64,000 nucleotides of DNA from Notolepis coatsorum (GCA_963971535.1 OZ020586.1:72649061-72713060), one strand, 5' to 3'. Shown: positions 23,267 through 36,636, counted from the first letter of the stretch. The notes: generated from the sequence alone by a model not told the origin. Program-made: numbers and translations.

Positions 23267-23945
23267 GTGAGGAGGGTCTCGTACGGACCGGGTTCCTGTA
23301 TTCCTAGCGCCCGATGGCAGGATTAATAGCTATTAGTCCAAAAAGCCTGTTGGCATGGTTGCTAGCTAGTTAGCCCTTGTACACTTAGTCCAACCCGCAT
23401 GTCGTCTTCAATAGGTAGTTAAATCCAGAACGCCGCTGGGTTCAGCTATAAGTCTCTCAACGTTACTTCGCTCGAACAAGTCACTATACTGTGCCAATAG
23501 TGGCTCGACAATATTATGTGGTATCTAATTAGCTGTACAGCTCTCTGTCAAGATACGTTGCTTGCCGTCCTGTTACTGCTGCCAAACATTTCTTCTATAA
23601 CACACATTCTGTCCAGGCATGTCCCAAGAACCCCGTGCATGCGCTCACGCTGTCTACGGCGTTAAGAGTGGAACATATACAAATAAGCGAATGATGAATA
23701 CTGGTAGGTAAACAGATGACGTGAAAATATATATCTTATATATATAAGCAATATATAAGTTATACAAAATAATAAACGCAGACTCTATGTGTTAATCTGG
23801 ACCTTCAGAACAATAATATTAGATTATTAAAGTTTAGAGTCATGACTTTTTGTGTTTAGTAGCACCAGATCATCACCAACGTGGATCTCATTATGATACC
23901 AATGGTAAAACATTTATTAAAATAGTCAATATATACTAACAACTG
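23267..23945. other. No recognisable gene
   Basis: Mixed-composition sequence; a TATA-rich stretch at 23728-23760 is the only notable feature. Confidence 0.4.
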
Positions 23946-23949
23946 TGGA

Positions 23950-24145
23950 CTTAGTGTGAATCAGGTATCTGTTGAGTACCTGAGGGGTATCTATTGATAT
24001 CTGAATCAGGTATCTGTTGATATCTGAATCAAGTATATGTTGAGTACCTGATGGGAAACTGTTGATATCTGAAACAGGTATCTGTTGAGTACCGAACGGA
24101 TATCTGTTGATATCTGAATCAAGTATCTGTTGAGTACCTGAGGGT
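23950..24145 (+). repeat. Minisatellite, GATATCTGAATCAGGTATCT type
   Basis: Four to five units of about 44 bp combining GATATCTGAATCAGGTATCT and GTTGAGTACCTGA. A fragment of the unit reappears at 24826-24844, just before the LINE, so later insertions may have split the array. Confidence 0.85.
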
Positions 24146-24844
24146 GTGAGGGCTGTGGGTGTGTGTATGTGGGTCACGAGCAGATAATAGGGACTCTTAA
24201 AGTTATCCGAGAAACGAATAACCACTAAACTGCTTATGCAGACATTTTAGGAGAAGGGGGAAAATAAACAACACAAAACAACCTTTACAGGTGGAAGCCT
24301 CAAAGTGAGTAATTAAGAAAATAAATCAAGTCCAAAAAACAGGACTACACTCAATAAAGAGGTATAGTAGAAAAGTAAATAAGCCACAAAGGCACCTCCT
24401 AATAACAGTTTATATTGAAAAAAGTAAAACAATAAACATCCACTAAGGGAGTTTATGTGTAGAATAACGGCAGTAGCCTAAAACAAGAATGACTACAATA
24501 AAGGCTAAATTCTGAATCAGAGATCAGCAGAGCACTACACTTCAATAAAATAAGTGTGACCAAAAGGATAGCCAACACTAGGAAATGAATTAGCAGTTGA
24601 CACTGCGAGATCCAAACTTAAATAGACTTCAGCATGGCCATAGACACAGCTGCACTGAATCAGGTGCAATCAAGCCCACACACCTGCCAACCCATGAGGC
24701 AATTAACCACAGGGACCAGGGATTGACAGCTATCCCTCACAGAAAGGTGAAATAAAGCAAAAATAGACAGCTGGCCCTCACAGAAAGGTAAAATAAAGCA
24801 AAAACCATGACAGAGGGGTAACTGTTAATATCTGAATCAGGTAC
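24146..24844. other. Anonymous segment inside the split minisatellite
   Basis: No gene recognised. Two copies of CCCTCACAGAAAGGT plus AAATAAAGCAAAA lie at 24737-24805. The position between two pieces of the same minisatellite suggests an insertion, but no terminal repeats are clear. Confidence 0.4.
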
Positions 24845-25726
24845 TTCAATTACAACACAGAGTCCTGCCACGTCCAAAAATACTCGGACGACACAGCGAT
24901 TGTGGCGTGTGTGAGGAAGGGAGAGTATAGGGACCTGGTGGGAGCCTTCAGCGACTGGAGCGAACAGAATGGCCTTCTCTTGAACGCAACCAAGACCAAG
25001 GAGATGGTACTGGACTTCCGCAGGTCTAAACCACCTCTGCAACCAGTCAGCATCTGGGGAAACACCATTGCGACGGTGCAGACATATAAGTATTTAGGTG
25101 GGCACCTGGACGACAAGCTGGCCTGGTCTGAAAACGCGGAAGCATTCTATAGGAAGGGACAGAGCCGGTTGTTCTTGCTTAGGAGTCTCGGGTGTGTGTG
25201 GGAAAATGTTATATATGTTTTATCAGGCAGTGGTGGCAAGCTCCTCTATGCCGCTGTCTGCTGGGGTGGCAATACCACGGCCAGGGATGCCAGGCGGCTG
25301 GATAAGCTGGTCAAGAAGGCTGGATCAGTGGTGGGGAGGAGAGTGGACTTACTGGGGACCGTGGTGGAGAGTCGCACGCAGAGCAAGCTGCTGGCCATCA
25401 TGGACAATGCCAACCACCCTCTCCACCACACCCTGGTGGGGCAGAGCAGCAGTCACAGTGGACAGCTCATCTCCTTGCGCTCGCGGACTGAGCGGCACAG
25501 GAGGTCCTTTGTCCCCACAGCCATCAGACTGTACAACAGCTCAGTCTAGTGCTGGGGACCCTGACATTTGACCTGTGGCTGTTGGTTGTTTGTTTCCTGT
25601 TCCCCACACCTGTTTTTATACAACTGTTTTATACACCTGCTTTTAACTTATCACGTTTTTATTATTATTGGTAGATATGATGTACTTGAATTTTTAATTC
25701 ATGATGCAGACATAATTGCTATCAAA
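24845..25726 (+). mobile_element. 5'-truncated LINE (family B), C-terminal RT part
   Basis: The open frame (about 24850-25549) begins just before the catalytic reverse-transcriptase motif YSDDTAIV and continues through TKTKEMVLDFRRSKPP, YKYLGGHLDD and the C-terminal words HPLHHTLVGQ and RRSFVPTAIRLYNSSV. Those are typical of a fish CR1/Rex1-like LINE ORF2. The 5' part with endonuclease is lost, as usual for target-primed insertion. The ~175-bp 3' UTR runs directly into TATC repeats, its probable tail. Confidence 0.8.
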
Positions 25727-27838
<2,112 letters not shown>

Positions 27839-27842
27839 GTAG

Positions 27843-27926
27843 TACAATCTACTGAACCTGCTGAACCTGTTGAACGTGAACCTGCTGAACCTGCTGAACC
27901 TGCTGAACTAGAGGCTGAACCTCCAG
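27843..27926 (+). CDS. Exon 2, Glu-Pro-Ala repeat exon
   Basis: The acceptor is ATCTATCGTAG, so the microsatellite itself supplies the polypyrimidine tract. The 84-nt exon is phase 1 at both ends and ends CCTCCAG|GTAACA. It encodes near-perfect EPA repeats (for example [20 protein letters not shown]) with no stop. Low-complexity acidic Pro-rich sequence suggests an extended, possibly O-glycosylated, stalk. Confidence 0.6.
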
Positions 27927-28083
27927 GTAACAACTAATCTCATATAAAATAGCATCTCATCTACCTTTTTATTTGTGAAATAGAATTCATCTAGCTTTTT
28001 TAAGTTGATATAAGCTATATAATTAAATTTATATTAGTAAGTAGTATCAGATTGACATAAATTACTATAAATTACTAGTATTT
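27927..28083. other. Intron-like AT-rich sequence
   Basis: AT-rich sequence between the donor at 27927 and the second minisatellite locus; nothing recognised. Confidence 0.4.
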
Positions 28084-28384
28084 TTGTCTCTAAAGTTTAT
28101 CTTCTGTCTTTTGTCTCTAAAGTTTATCTTCTGTCTCTAAAGTTTATCTTCTGTCTCTAAAGTTTATCTTCTGTCTTCTGTCTCTGAAGTTTATCTTCTG
28201 TCTCTAAAGTTTATCTTCTGTCTCTAAAGTTTATCTTCTGTCTTCTGTCTCTAAAGTTTATCTTCTGTCTCTAAAGTTTATCTTCTGTCTTCTGTCTCTG
28301 AAGTTTATCTTCTGTCTTCTGTCTATGAAGTTTATCTTCTGTCTCTAAAGTTTATCTTCTGTCTCTAAAGTTTATCTTCTGTCT
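28084..28384 (+). repeat. Second locus of the 20/27-bp minisatellite
   Basis: Fourteen or so units of the same TCTAAAGTTTATCTTCTGTC repeat as at 2633-9548, including 27-bp variants and a TCTGAAG variant. It is followed by the same ~140-bp flank. Confidence 0.95.
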
Positions 28385-28516
28385 TGATTTCTCTATACAT
28401 ATCGATTCTGAATATTTAAAACAGTTTCAATACTCATTTCCCGCAATATCGATACTTTCTGCACTATCGATACCAGCTGGCTTTCTCGCTCTGTCTTCTC
28501 TCCTACAGCAAGTTGT
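28385..28516 (+). repeat. Shared right flank of the minisatellite, second copy
   Basis: Homologous to 9549-9687 (GATTTCTCTATACATATCGA through TCTCCTACAGCAAGTTGTT). Homology ends at the same base in both copies. Confidence 0.85.
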
Positions 28517-28544
28517 TGACACACAAGCACACACACGCTGCTGC

Positions 28545-28975
28545 AGTGCATGCAGAGCTTTGTCTGTATATCATTCTGTTCTTAGATTTCTCACTGGTGA
28601 CAGTTATGGTACCCATGAGGTTGGGTGGTCCTCTCTGATAGAGAGACGTGACTTGCATTGGCATCTGTTTCTGTATAAGTCCATTATTGGTGATCTCCCA
28701 CCCTACATCACCTCATTGCTGGATTGGAGCTCTGGACCCTATCATACACGCTCTGGTGATTGGCTCACGCTTAAGGCTCCTAGAGTTTGCACTGAATTAG
28801 GAAAATCTTCTTTTAGCTTCTATACCCCAGAAATGGAATGTTTTGCAATGCACTTTAAAACTCAATTCATTAGTATCTCTATTGGTCAGTTTAAATTAAG
28901 TTAATAGAAAACCTCAGTCTGCAGTTGTTTTTAATTATTTTAAATGTTGAATTGATTGACTTTCTGTTTCTATAT
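28545..28975 (+). mobile_element. LINE fragment (family C), ORF2 C-terminus
   Basis: A broken frame at 28560-28904 carries YHSVLRFLTGDSYGTH, LHWHLFLYKSIIGDLPPYIT and TRSGDWLTLKAPRV, the C-terminal tail of a fish L2/CR1-type ORF2. The copy at 48455-49000 is the same family. There is a small internal deletion before EVGWSS and a changed ending. No RT catalytic motif remains. Confidence 0.75.
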
Positions 28976-28992
28976 ATATATATATATATATT

Positions 28993-29095
28993 AGGGCTGA
29001 CCCCTATTAGTCGATTAGTCGACTAATCGGTCGAAAGGAGCCGTAGTCGACTGCCAACCTCTTAGTCGAATAAAAAAAATTAAAAATAAAGATTT
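28993..29095 (+). mobile_element. hAT-like terminus (TTAGGGCTGACCCC)
   Basis: TTAGGGCTGACCCC followed by self-complementary TCGATTAGTCGACTAATCG, the usual left end of a fish hAT MITE. No right end was found before the exon at 29187, so it is truncated. Confidence 0.55.
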
Positions 29096-29186
29096 TTTAT
29101 AAAAAAATATATATATCTTTTTTTATCATTCTTTCCAAAAGAAAAGAGGCCTAGAAGATGAAAATTAATTGTTGTCTATGTTACAG

Positions 29187-29225
29187 GTAACGGTCGCCAG
29201 ACTATTCTGACAGACACGAATGGAG
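29187..29225 (+). CDS. Exon 3 of the Thr/Asp-rich gene
   Basis: Acceptor CTATGTTACAG, 39-nt exon, donor GTAAGC. Phase 1/1 and open: NGRQTILTDTNG between split codons. The donor is followed within 40 bp by a 32-bp minisatellite. Confidence 0.55.
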
Positions 29226-29264
29226 GTAAGCGTTCATAACAGAACTGTGCACTGCCCTGGTCAG

Positions 29265-29888
29265 AACAACCCTACTAGACTGTCCTACAAGACTCTAACA
29301 ACCCTACTAGACTGTCCTATAAGACTCTAACAACCCTACTAGACTGTCCTACAAGACTCTAACAACCCTACTAGACTGTCCTATAAGACTCTAACAACCC
29401 TACTAGACTGTCCTATAAGACTCTAACAACCCTACTAGACTGTTCTATAAGACTCTTAACAACCCTACTAGACTGTCCTACAAGACTCTAACAACCCTAC
29501 TAGACTGTTCTATAAGACTCTTAACAACCCTACTAGACTGTCCTATAAGACTCTTAACAACCCTACTAGACTGTTCTATAAGACTCTTAACAACCCTACT
29601 AGACTGTTCTATAAGACTCTTAACAACCCTACTAGACTGTCCTACAAGACTCTAACAACCCTACTAGACTGTTCTATAAGACTCTAACAACCCTACTAGA
29701 CTGTCCTACAAGACTCTAACAACCCTACTAGACTGTCCTACAAGACTCTAACAACCCTACTAGACTGTCCTATAAGACTCTTAACAACCCTACTAGACTG
29801 TCCTAGACTCTAACAACTCTACTAGACTGTCCTATAAGACTCTAACAACTCTACTAGACTGTCCTATAAGACTCTTAACAACCCTACT
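29265..29888 (+). repeat. 32/33-bp intronic minisatellite
   Basis: About 19 units of ACCCTACTAGACTGTCCTAT plus AAGACTCTAAC. The array resumes at 30830-30925 after an inserted hAT-like element. It starts just downstream of the exon-3 donor. Confidence 0.95.
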
Positions 29889-30829
29889 AGAGCTGTCCCC
29901 AAAGCCTGATTTTGGGATTCGAAGTTCGCCCGGTTTTTCGAACGGACGTTCGAACCATAGTTTTTAATCATGCAAAAGATTTACTCTTAGGGGCGCCCGA
30001 GTGGCGAACCGGGTTCGATTCCCGGACCCGGCGTTCTTTGCCGAATGTCTTCCCCTGCTCTGACTCCCATTCTTCCTCTCTCTCTCTCTACCAGACTGCC
30101 CGGTAGTAAAAACCAATACAAATCTACCAAAAACATAATAAAAAATGTATAATAATAAATGTACTCATAAATAATTGTTCTGGTTCGGAATCGGTACTGT
30201 CGAGTCTTGAGTTTAGGCATATAACATAGCGCATATGTGCATATTGCTGCAGTTATTACGAGTAGTATACTTACTTACTGGTCACGGGAGGCTTCAATAA
30301 CGTTTGGATGGTAATCCATTTTGTGAATACATTTGTTGAAACAACATCTTTGTTGGCCGACGGCTCCTGCTATCTTAGCGTTAGCAAGCTTAATTAACGT
30401 GCATAACATACCTGTATAACGTTAAGTAGCCTAACTTGTGTTCCGCTGGTAAAGTTCAGCATCACTGCATACACTTGGTTTAATCCAAATGTCCATTCGG
30501 AAACGTTGTATTATGAAATAAGACGGGTGAGTGTGAGTCACTCAACTCTCTCTTTTTTGCATAATTGATTCATTCCCTGATAATGTATGACGGTGACCCC
30601 TCCTCATCTGACTAGACTTTGTTGTTGTGTCTGTGTTCGCAAGTGACTGTTGAATTATTGTAAACACAACAGTCCTGTGATATTCTGATATATCACATTC
30701 TGATATATATTCTTTGTGTAAAATAAATTAAAAAATTTAAAAGCAGAGGTTCGAACCCATTAATTAAGATTTGAATGCCAACGTAACAAACGAAGGTCCG
30801 AATGTTCGAACGTTTGGGCTCAGCCCTAA
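29889..30829. mobile_element. hAT-like element inside the minisatellite
   Basis: Starts AGAGCTGTCCCCAAAGCC and ends with the approximate complement (GGGCTCAGCCCTAA). GTTCGAACG-type words lie just inside both ends. ACCCTACT flanks both sides (29881-29888, 30830-30837), consistent with an 8-bp duplication, although that word also occurs in every repeat unit. No transposase is present; a SINE lies inside. Confidence 0.75.
29992..30116 (+). mobile_element. Short tRNA-derived SINE (family D)
   Basis: GGGGCGCCCGAGTGGCG is joined to GGGTTCGATTCCCGG (box B), then CTTTGCCGAATGTCTTCCCC and a CT-rich stretch. This is a common fish SINE type with part of its tRNA head deleted. Confidence 0.65.
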
Positions 30830-30925
30830 ACCCTACTGGACTGTCCTATAAGACTCTAACAACCCTACTGGACTGTCATATACTGTAAGACTCTAACAAT
30901 CATACTGGACTGTCCTATAAGACTC
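30830..30925 (+). repeat. 32-bp minisatellite, right part
   Basis: Three diverged units (CCCTACTGGACTGTCCTATA), the continuation of 29265-29888. Confidence 0.85.
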
Positions 30926-31445
30926 TGAGACAGGTAGGCCTCAATAGAAAAGCAAGAAGGCCTGGAAACGAACACTATAGTAGCTGACACATTCATAACG
31001 GTACCAGACACTTCCATCATTCTGCCAGACAGACAAATGTAATTTTAAAATAGAAAGGAGTTGTTTACCTGCCAGTCGAGTAGACTAACTTACAGTGTCT
31101 AGTAGAGTATAGACTAACTTATAAATAAATAAATTAAACTGATCTCAGTCTTATCAATAAATATAAATGTACATATACAAATATGATATGATATGTGAAT
31201 ATATAAATGAATGAATAGGTGAGTAAATGTGCAAAGTGCGCCAGAGACCATGCAGGGTTAGATAAAGGGAGGCAGTTGGGAAGCATTGTGCCCTCATTTT
31301 TATATTCATCAAATTATAATAAACCCAGATGCAGCTCAGTAACGCTCAGAGGCTCCTGTCCTCTATGTTTCACAATTAAATTGTCATTTGGCTAATAATG
31401 TTAGCCTCAGGCAAAAATAAAGATTATCCTGAATAACTTTACTAT
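30926..31445. other. Intron-like sequence, nothing recognised
   Basis: AT-rich; no exon with matched splice sites and phase was found here. Confidence 0.4.
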
Positions 31446-31575
31446 GTAGTAGTAGACGTAGTAGTAGTAGTAGTGGTAGTAGCAGCAGTAGTAGTAGCAG
31501 TAGTAGTAGCAGTAGTAGTAGCAGTAGTAGTAGTAGCAGCAGCAGCAGTAGTAGTAGTAGTAGCAGTAGTAGTAA
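31446..31575 (+). repeat. (GTA/GCA)n trinucleotide array
   Basis: About 40 AGT/AGC triplets mixed with a few variants. Confidence 0.9.
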
Positions 31576-31624
31576 AGTACCTTGCCTATATTACTACCTA
31601 CTATGCTAATCTGTCTATACTACT

Positions 31625-32445
31625 ATGAACTCAAGATCGTAGCACCCAAGTTCAAACACTGTTTGACAAACTATGTTCCTTAGCTGCCAGAGTTGTACAA
31701 GTTGTCTACAAGATACACTACGCGACCAAGGTACCCATGTACATGTCAAAATACTTCCCAAAGGTCAGTGAATACCACGATCACAACACCAGAGGGAGCT
31801 CCACAAATCATGTAAAACCCAGATTCGGCTCAAACAAGGGACTAAACACGTTTCGCAATTATGCCACATCAATGTGGAACGCCCTACCTAAAGCTGTAAA
31901 GGAATGTGAATCACTACACACTTTCAAAAACACTCTCAAAAAACACCTACGTGAGACTGCAATTCGAAACTGGCCCCTACAAATGTCCTAACCTAGTTGT
32001 ACAGTAAATGACCAAGTAAGGCTTTGTCAGTATTCCAATGTACAGTGTAAAATGTGTGTGTGTCCCCTACCCAACCCCCCCCCCCACCTCCAATGTACAG
32101 CCCTCACCCACCCACCCAACCCCACCCCACCCACCCAACCTCCTCCAATGTACAGTTTCTACGCCAAATGTATATACACTCTTTTTCCGGACACTTTTGT
32201 ATCACAAACAGTACTGTATTTGCAAATCTGATATGTCATAAATGTATAGATGTAGCAGTACTGTCTATCTGTATGTCATGTATGTCATATATGTTATGAT
32301 GAATTGAAAATGGGGGACCCTGATGTAAACAAGACGAAAGTCTTTCTCTGGTCTGCATCCCCTTAACAATTGTATGTATTGAGCTGTACTGTACTGTACC
32401 CATTCTGCAATCTGTTAATAAACTTTTCAATCAATCAATCAATAC
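31625..32445 (+). mobile_element. 5'-truncated LINE (family A)
   Basis: The frame at about 31690-31991 encodes the ORF2 C-terminus (MYMSKYFPKVSEYHDH, HVKPRFGSNKGLNTFRNYAT, MWNALPKAVKECESL), nearly identical to the end of the longer copy at 45391-46788. The 3' UTR contains C-rich repeats and ends TTAATAAACTTTTC plus CAAT repeats. Confidence 0.9.
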
Positions 32446-33625
32446 CCTTCCTGCTGACCTGTTGTACAGAACATCAGGAGTATACTCACTGTGGCTGTTG
32501 AGTGTCATATCTCCTCCAGGCTCCAGCACAGTACACCCACATATGGCAGACACCTGTTTGTGGAAAATAAAACCATTAAACCTTTGACACTTGGTTACAG
32601 TATATCGCAGAAGAAACACTGAAAACAAAACAGTAGTCTATAATAATGTCATATATAGACCTGCAATGTTTAACCTTAGCTAACGCTATTTAACACATTA
32701 TTAGCCGTTAGCGTTAGCTAGCCGCTAGCTCAAAGTTGACGCAAAGGGAGGAGGGACAATGTAACGTTAGCTCACATAATCATCTGCTACGGCAGGTGCA
32801 GGCGAGGAGCTGTCTCACATAGCAGGTCAGTCCGACATGAAAGACAACGTTGTGTTTTCTCCTCCCAGTAGCTAAAGCGCCAAACGACAAAGCTGCTGAA
32901 AAAGCACCAACGGTCGTTTAGAATCGTCCCTCCGCGCGCCCATGCTCTGCTTCTCTCCAAAGTTTCCATCAAGGAAACTACAGGGGTCATTGTGTTAACT
33001 GTGCAGCAAGTAACTTTACTCAAGTGCTGTACTTAAGTACAATTTTAAGCTACTTGTACCCTATTTAAATTTTAGGGAACTATATACTTTTACTCCACTA
33101 CTACATTTCAAAGGAAATATTGTACTTTTTACTCCACTACATTTATCTGAACCCATCAGTTACTTGGAAGAAAAAAGATTTTGCATAGAAAACATGGCAA
33201 AAATGTATGACGATTATATACTTTCACATTTGAAGCCTGTTAACTTCAACTTCAGTTATGACAGAAAGTCCTGATCGAAATAGAAGGAAGAGAGAAGGAA
33301 TAAAGAAAACAGATGTTCACAATATGTATTTATCCTAAACTCAATATTTTCAAGAGACATTCCAGTAAAGTCTTGTCGACTACAACGGCACCAAACACCA
33401 GAAATGTGCAGATTAGTTACAAAATGTCAGAGATAATGTAGACATTTACATTTTCACCCATAGAGTCCTATTCATTCCATGGCAATGTTTTGTGCCTTTA
33501 ACGAGTCATAACATCAATATCAGTTATTTAGCTTCATCCTTGCATAGGCTGTTTGCAGATATATGTTACTTTTGTATTTTTCCCACTGACATATTAACGT
33601 TATATATGATTTCTGGTGTTTCCAG
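32446..33625. other. Intron-like sequence with a candidate minus exon and a MITE-like block
   Basis: Holds the possible minus-strand exon at 32490-32553. Around 33007-33170 it has the words ACTTAAGTAC, TACTTTTACTCCACTAC and TACTCCACTACATTTATCTG, which are typical of a common fish MITE. No other gene is evident. Confidence 0.45.
32490..32553 (-). CDS. Candidate minus-strand exon (unlinked)
   Basis: On the minus strand an acceptor (CCACAAACAG) and a donor (CACA|GTGAGT) bound 64 nt with an open frame, VSAICGCTVLEPGGDMTLNS, phase 0 to 1. No companion exon on this strand was found, so chance cannot be excluded. Confidence 0.22.
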
Positions 33626-33691
33626 CGGTGTCACTCAGCACAGCTTCTCTGGGGGATGTTCAGACCCACGGCCCTCAGACAGACGCCACAG
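33626..33691 (+). CDS. Exon 4 of the Thr/Asp-rich gene
   Basis: Acceptor TTTCTGGTGTTTCCAG, 66-nt exon, donor GTAACT. Phase 1/1, open: VSLSTASLGDVQTHG followed by PQTDAT. The motif QTD with Thr and Gly recurs in exons 5, 8 and 9. Confidence 0.65.
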
Positions 33692-33754
33692 GTAACTTAG
33701 GCAGGTTGGAACAGCTGACCACTTAACCACAATACTATTTCTATACCAACTCAA

Positions 33755-34115
33755 GAGACACCGGGTTCGACTCCGGCTGTCGGCGTTGCCTCCGGCTTGG
33801 GCCAGCCGTCATACTAACTCAAAATTGGCTCAAAACGCCTGCACAGCAGAGACAGGAAAATAGCGGGGGTAGTGTGAGCCTCCCACACGTTACACCTCGC
33901 CAATGAGAGTCCGCGCTGGCAGGTGAAAAGATGTGACAGGCTGCCTCCACATGTATCAGAGGGGACATATGATGCAAGGCTTCTATCCTCCCTACAACCG
34001 ACCAGTGGGGGGCATATGCGAGCAACGTTCAAGACAGGGGAGGGGAGAATTGGCACGGCTAAATTGGAATGGGAGAAAAATAGAAAAAGAGGAGAAAAAG
34101 TGGATACAAAAAATT
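33755..34115 (+). mobile_element. tRNA-derived SINE (family A, copy 6), 5'-damaged
   Basis: Has box-B-like GGGTTCGACTCC and the family body (GTGTGAGCCTCCCACACGTT, CAGGTGAAAAGATG, AATGGGAGAAAAATAGAAAA). The box-A part is missing or rearranged. It lies in the intron between exons 4 and 5. Confidence 0.8.
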
Positions 34116-34213
34116 ATAATAATAATAACAACAAACTTAATTTGTGTAGCACAGACAATGTTGTTGTCACTTTACAAGTTGTCTGGGAGACACAGTAAAA
34201 TACTTGTTAACAG

Positions 34214-34258
34214 GTGCAGCAACAGAAGCAGTGACCAGCCTACAGACAGACCTCACAG
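34214..34258 (+). CDS. Exon 5 of the Thr/Asp-rich gene
   Basis: 45 nt between CTTGTTAACAG and GTAGGA, phase 1/1, open: AATEAVTSLQTDLT. The acceptor has a poor pyrimidine tract, perhaps because a SINE inserted about 100 bp upstream. Confidence 0.5.
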
Positions 34259-34496
34259 GTAGGATCATGTGTGTGTGTAATGTACACTAAAGTCAAGAAT
34301 GTTTACTTAGTATGTCTATAGCCTATTGATTGATTAATTATAATACAGTACATTCTGCTTTCTACAGACCTTTTCAGTGGAATCGCGCTGCTAGGGCAAC
34401 AGCTTAGGCCCAAGATATTGATATTAGAAAACACTGCAAAAAGAAATAAACATGGGCCCGTTTAGAATTAATATGTTGTATATAATTATTGTAATG

Positions 34497-34995
34497 ACAC
34501 GGTATGTTTCTCCTCTAGCTCTGGTAGATAGTATATATTGTAATAACATGATGTTCTTCTAGCTCTGGTAGATAGTATAATAGCTCTGGTAGATAGTATA
34601 ATAACATGATGTTCTTCTAGCTCTGGTAGATAGTATAATAATAACATGATGTTCTTCTAGCTCTGGTAGATAGTATAATAACATGATGTTCTTCTATCTC
34701 TGGTAGATAGTATAATAATAACATGATGTTCTTCTAGCTCTGGTAGATAGTATAATAATAACATGATGTTATTCTAGCTCTGGTAGATAGTATAATAGCT
34801 CTGGTAGATAGTATAATAACATGATGTTCTTCTAGCTCTGGTAGATAGTATAATAATAACATGATGTTCTTCTAGCTCTGGTAGATAGTATAATAATAAC
34901 ATGATGTTCTTCTAGCTCTGGTAGATAGTATAATAATAACATGATGTTATTCTAGCTCTGGTAGATAGTATAATAATAACATGATGGAAAGTATA
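34497..34995 (+). repeat. 39-bp intronic minisatellite containing 3' splice-site copies
   Basis: About 13 units of TTCTAGCTCTGGTAGATAGT followed by ATAATAATAACATGATGTT. Each unit contains TGATGTTCTTCTAG|CT, which resembles the genuine acceptor of the next exon (TGATGTTCCTCTCCTAG|CT). Confidence 0.93.
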
Positions 34996-35018
34996 ATGAC
35001 GTGATGTTCCTCTCCTAG

Positions 35019-35066
35019 CTACTGGAGACAGTGCTCATCACACCTCCATTATACCAGACACAGCAG
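35019..35066 (+). CDS. Exon 6 of the Thr/Asp-rich gene
   Basis: 48 nt after GATGTTCCTCTCCTAG, before GTCAGT. Phase 1/1, open: TGDSAHHTSIIPDTA. The upstream minisatellite appears to derive from this acceptor. Confidence 0.6.
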
Positions 35067-35244
35067 GTCAGTCATCTCTAATACTGTGCTTATACAGTAT
35101 GCTTGGGTATATCAATCAACCAACCAATCAATCAAGCAATCAATCAATCAATCAATAAATAAACCAATCAATCAATGTGATTATTAGCTAAGCTGAGTGA
35201 GAGACCTTGCACTCTAACAGTATCTTTGTGTTGCTTTGTTCCAG

Positions 35245-35277
35245 CATCAGGTGTTGGACTGGGTCACGATGTGACAG
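35245..35277 (+). CDS. Exon 7 of the Thr/Asp-rich gene
   Basis: 33 nt between TTGCTTTGTTCCAG and GTGAGA; both sites are strong. Phase 1/1: SGVGLGHDVT. The shortest exon in the set. Confidence 0.6.
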
Positions 35278-35284
35278 GTGAGAC

Positions 35285-35774
35285 TGATCACTTTAATATC
35301 ATACAAACTTATATCTGAATAATTACAATATTCACTTTAATATCAGACCCATGTATACTCTGAATAATGACAATATTCATTTTAATATCATACACACTTA
35401 TATCTGAATAATGATAATATTCACTTTAATATCAGTTTAATATCATACACACTTATATCTGAATAATTACAATATTCACTTTAATATCACTTTTTAATAT
35501 CATACACACTTATATCTGAATAATGACAATATTCACTTTAATATCAGACCCATGTATACTCGGAATTATGACAATATTCACTTTATTATCAGACACATGT
35601 ATACTCTGAATTATGACAATATTCACTTTATTATCAGACACATGTATACACTGAATAATGACAATATTAACTTTAATATCAGACACATGTATACACTGAA
35701 TAATGACAATATTAACTTTAATATCAGACACATGTATACACTGAATAATGACAATATTCACTTTAATATAAGAC
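35285..35774 (+). repeat. 45-bp intronic minisatellite
   Basis: Units contain GAATAATGACAATATTCACT and TTAATATCAGACACATGTAT. The array starts within 10 bp of the exon-7 donor region and resumes at 36093-36130 after an inserted LINE end. Confidence 0.93.
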
Positions 35775-35780
35775 ACACGT

Positions 35781-36086
35781 GGTGGGCCGCCGTTATGATG
35801 TCCCACCAAGTAGGACCAACCGCTACGCCAAATCTTTTGTCCCCTCGGCTATCAGACTTTTAAACACAGACAGTAGTCATTTTAAGTAGCCTTTTGCACT
35901 TGGTTGTCTGTTTTTACTTTTACTTTGCTGGATTGTGTATCACATGGAGTGTTTCTCTTTTTTTTTTGCCGTGCTGTCGTTGAGATGTTTTGTTGTTTGT
36001 TTGTCTTTGTTGCTCGTTGGTGAAGCTGCAAATATGAATTGCCCCACGCGGGATCAATAAAGTTGTCTGAATCTGAATCTGAATGA
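35781..36086 (+). mobile_element. LINE 3' fragment (family E)
   Basis: Flanked by ACACGT (35775-35780, 36087-36092). A short frame, RTNRYAKSFVPSAIRLLNTD, is the C-terminal end of a LINE ORF2. The 3' UTR has the typical CACGCGGGATCAATAAAGTT and ends in TCTGAA repeats. Confidence 0.8.
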
Positions 36087-36207
36087 ACACGTATACACTG
36101 AATAATGACAATATTCACTTTAATATCAGACCCACTTTAATAATATAACATGTGACTGTGTTGTTACAGTGGGTTAGCATAATGCTAACATGTGACTGTT
36201 GTTCCAG

Positions 36208-36276
36208 GTTCCGCCAGTGTTGTCCTCCATACAGAGACACCAGACAGCCTCACACAAACAGACACACACCACACGG
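36208..36276 (+). CDS. Exon 8 of the Thr/Asp-rich gene
   Basis: 69 nt between GACTGTTGTTCCAG and GTAGGG. Phase 1/1, open: SASVVLHTETPDSLTQTDTH and HT. Richest in Thr of all the exons. A second GT (36288) would change the phase and is less likely. Confidence 0.65.
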
Positions 36277-36287
36277 GTAGGGACAGG

Positions 36288-36510
<223 letters not shown>

Positions 36511-36561
36511 GCCATGCAGTCTGTTCTCATTTTAAAATCCCCTGACAACTTTGTATTGTAG

Positions 36562-36636
36562 TGACAGGAGATCCACATGGTGGGTTTTCCCAGACAGACG
36601 TGTTTGCCACAGCAACAGACATGAGCACAGACACAG
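36562..36636 (+). CDS. Exon 9 of the Thr/Asp-rich gene
   Basis: 75 nt between AACTTTGTATTGTAG and GTGAGG. Phase 1/1, open: TGDPHGGFSQTDVFATATDM then STDT. The TGD start resembles exon 6 and the QTD core resembles exons 4, 5 and 8. Confidence 0.65.

Noticed and set aside
35510-35863. Repetitive frames on both strands (HMYTLNYDNIHF type)
   Set aside because: Translations of the 45-bp intronic minisatellite, with no splice context.
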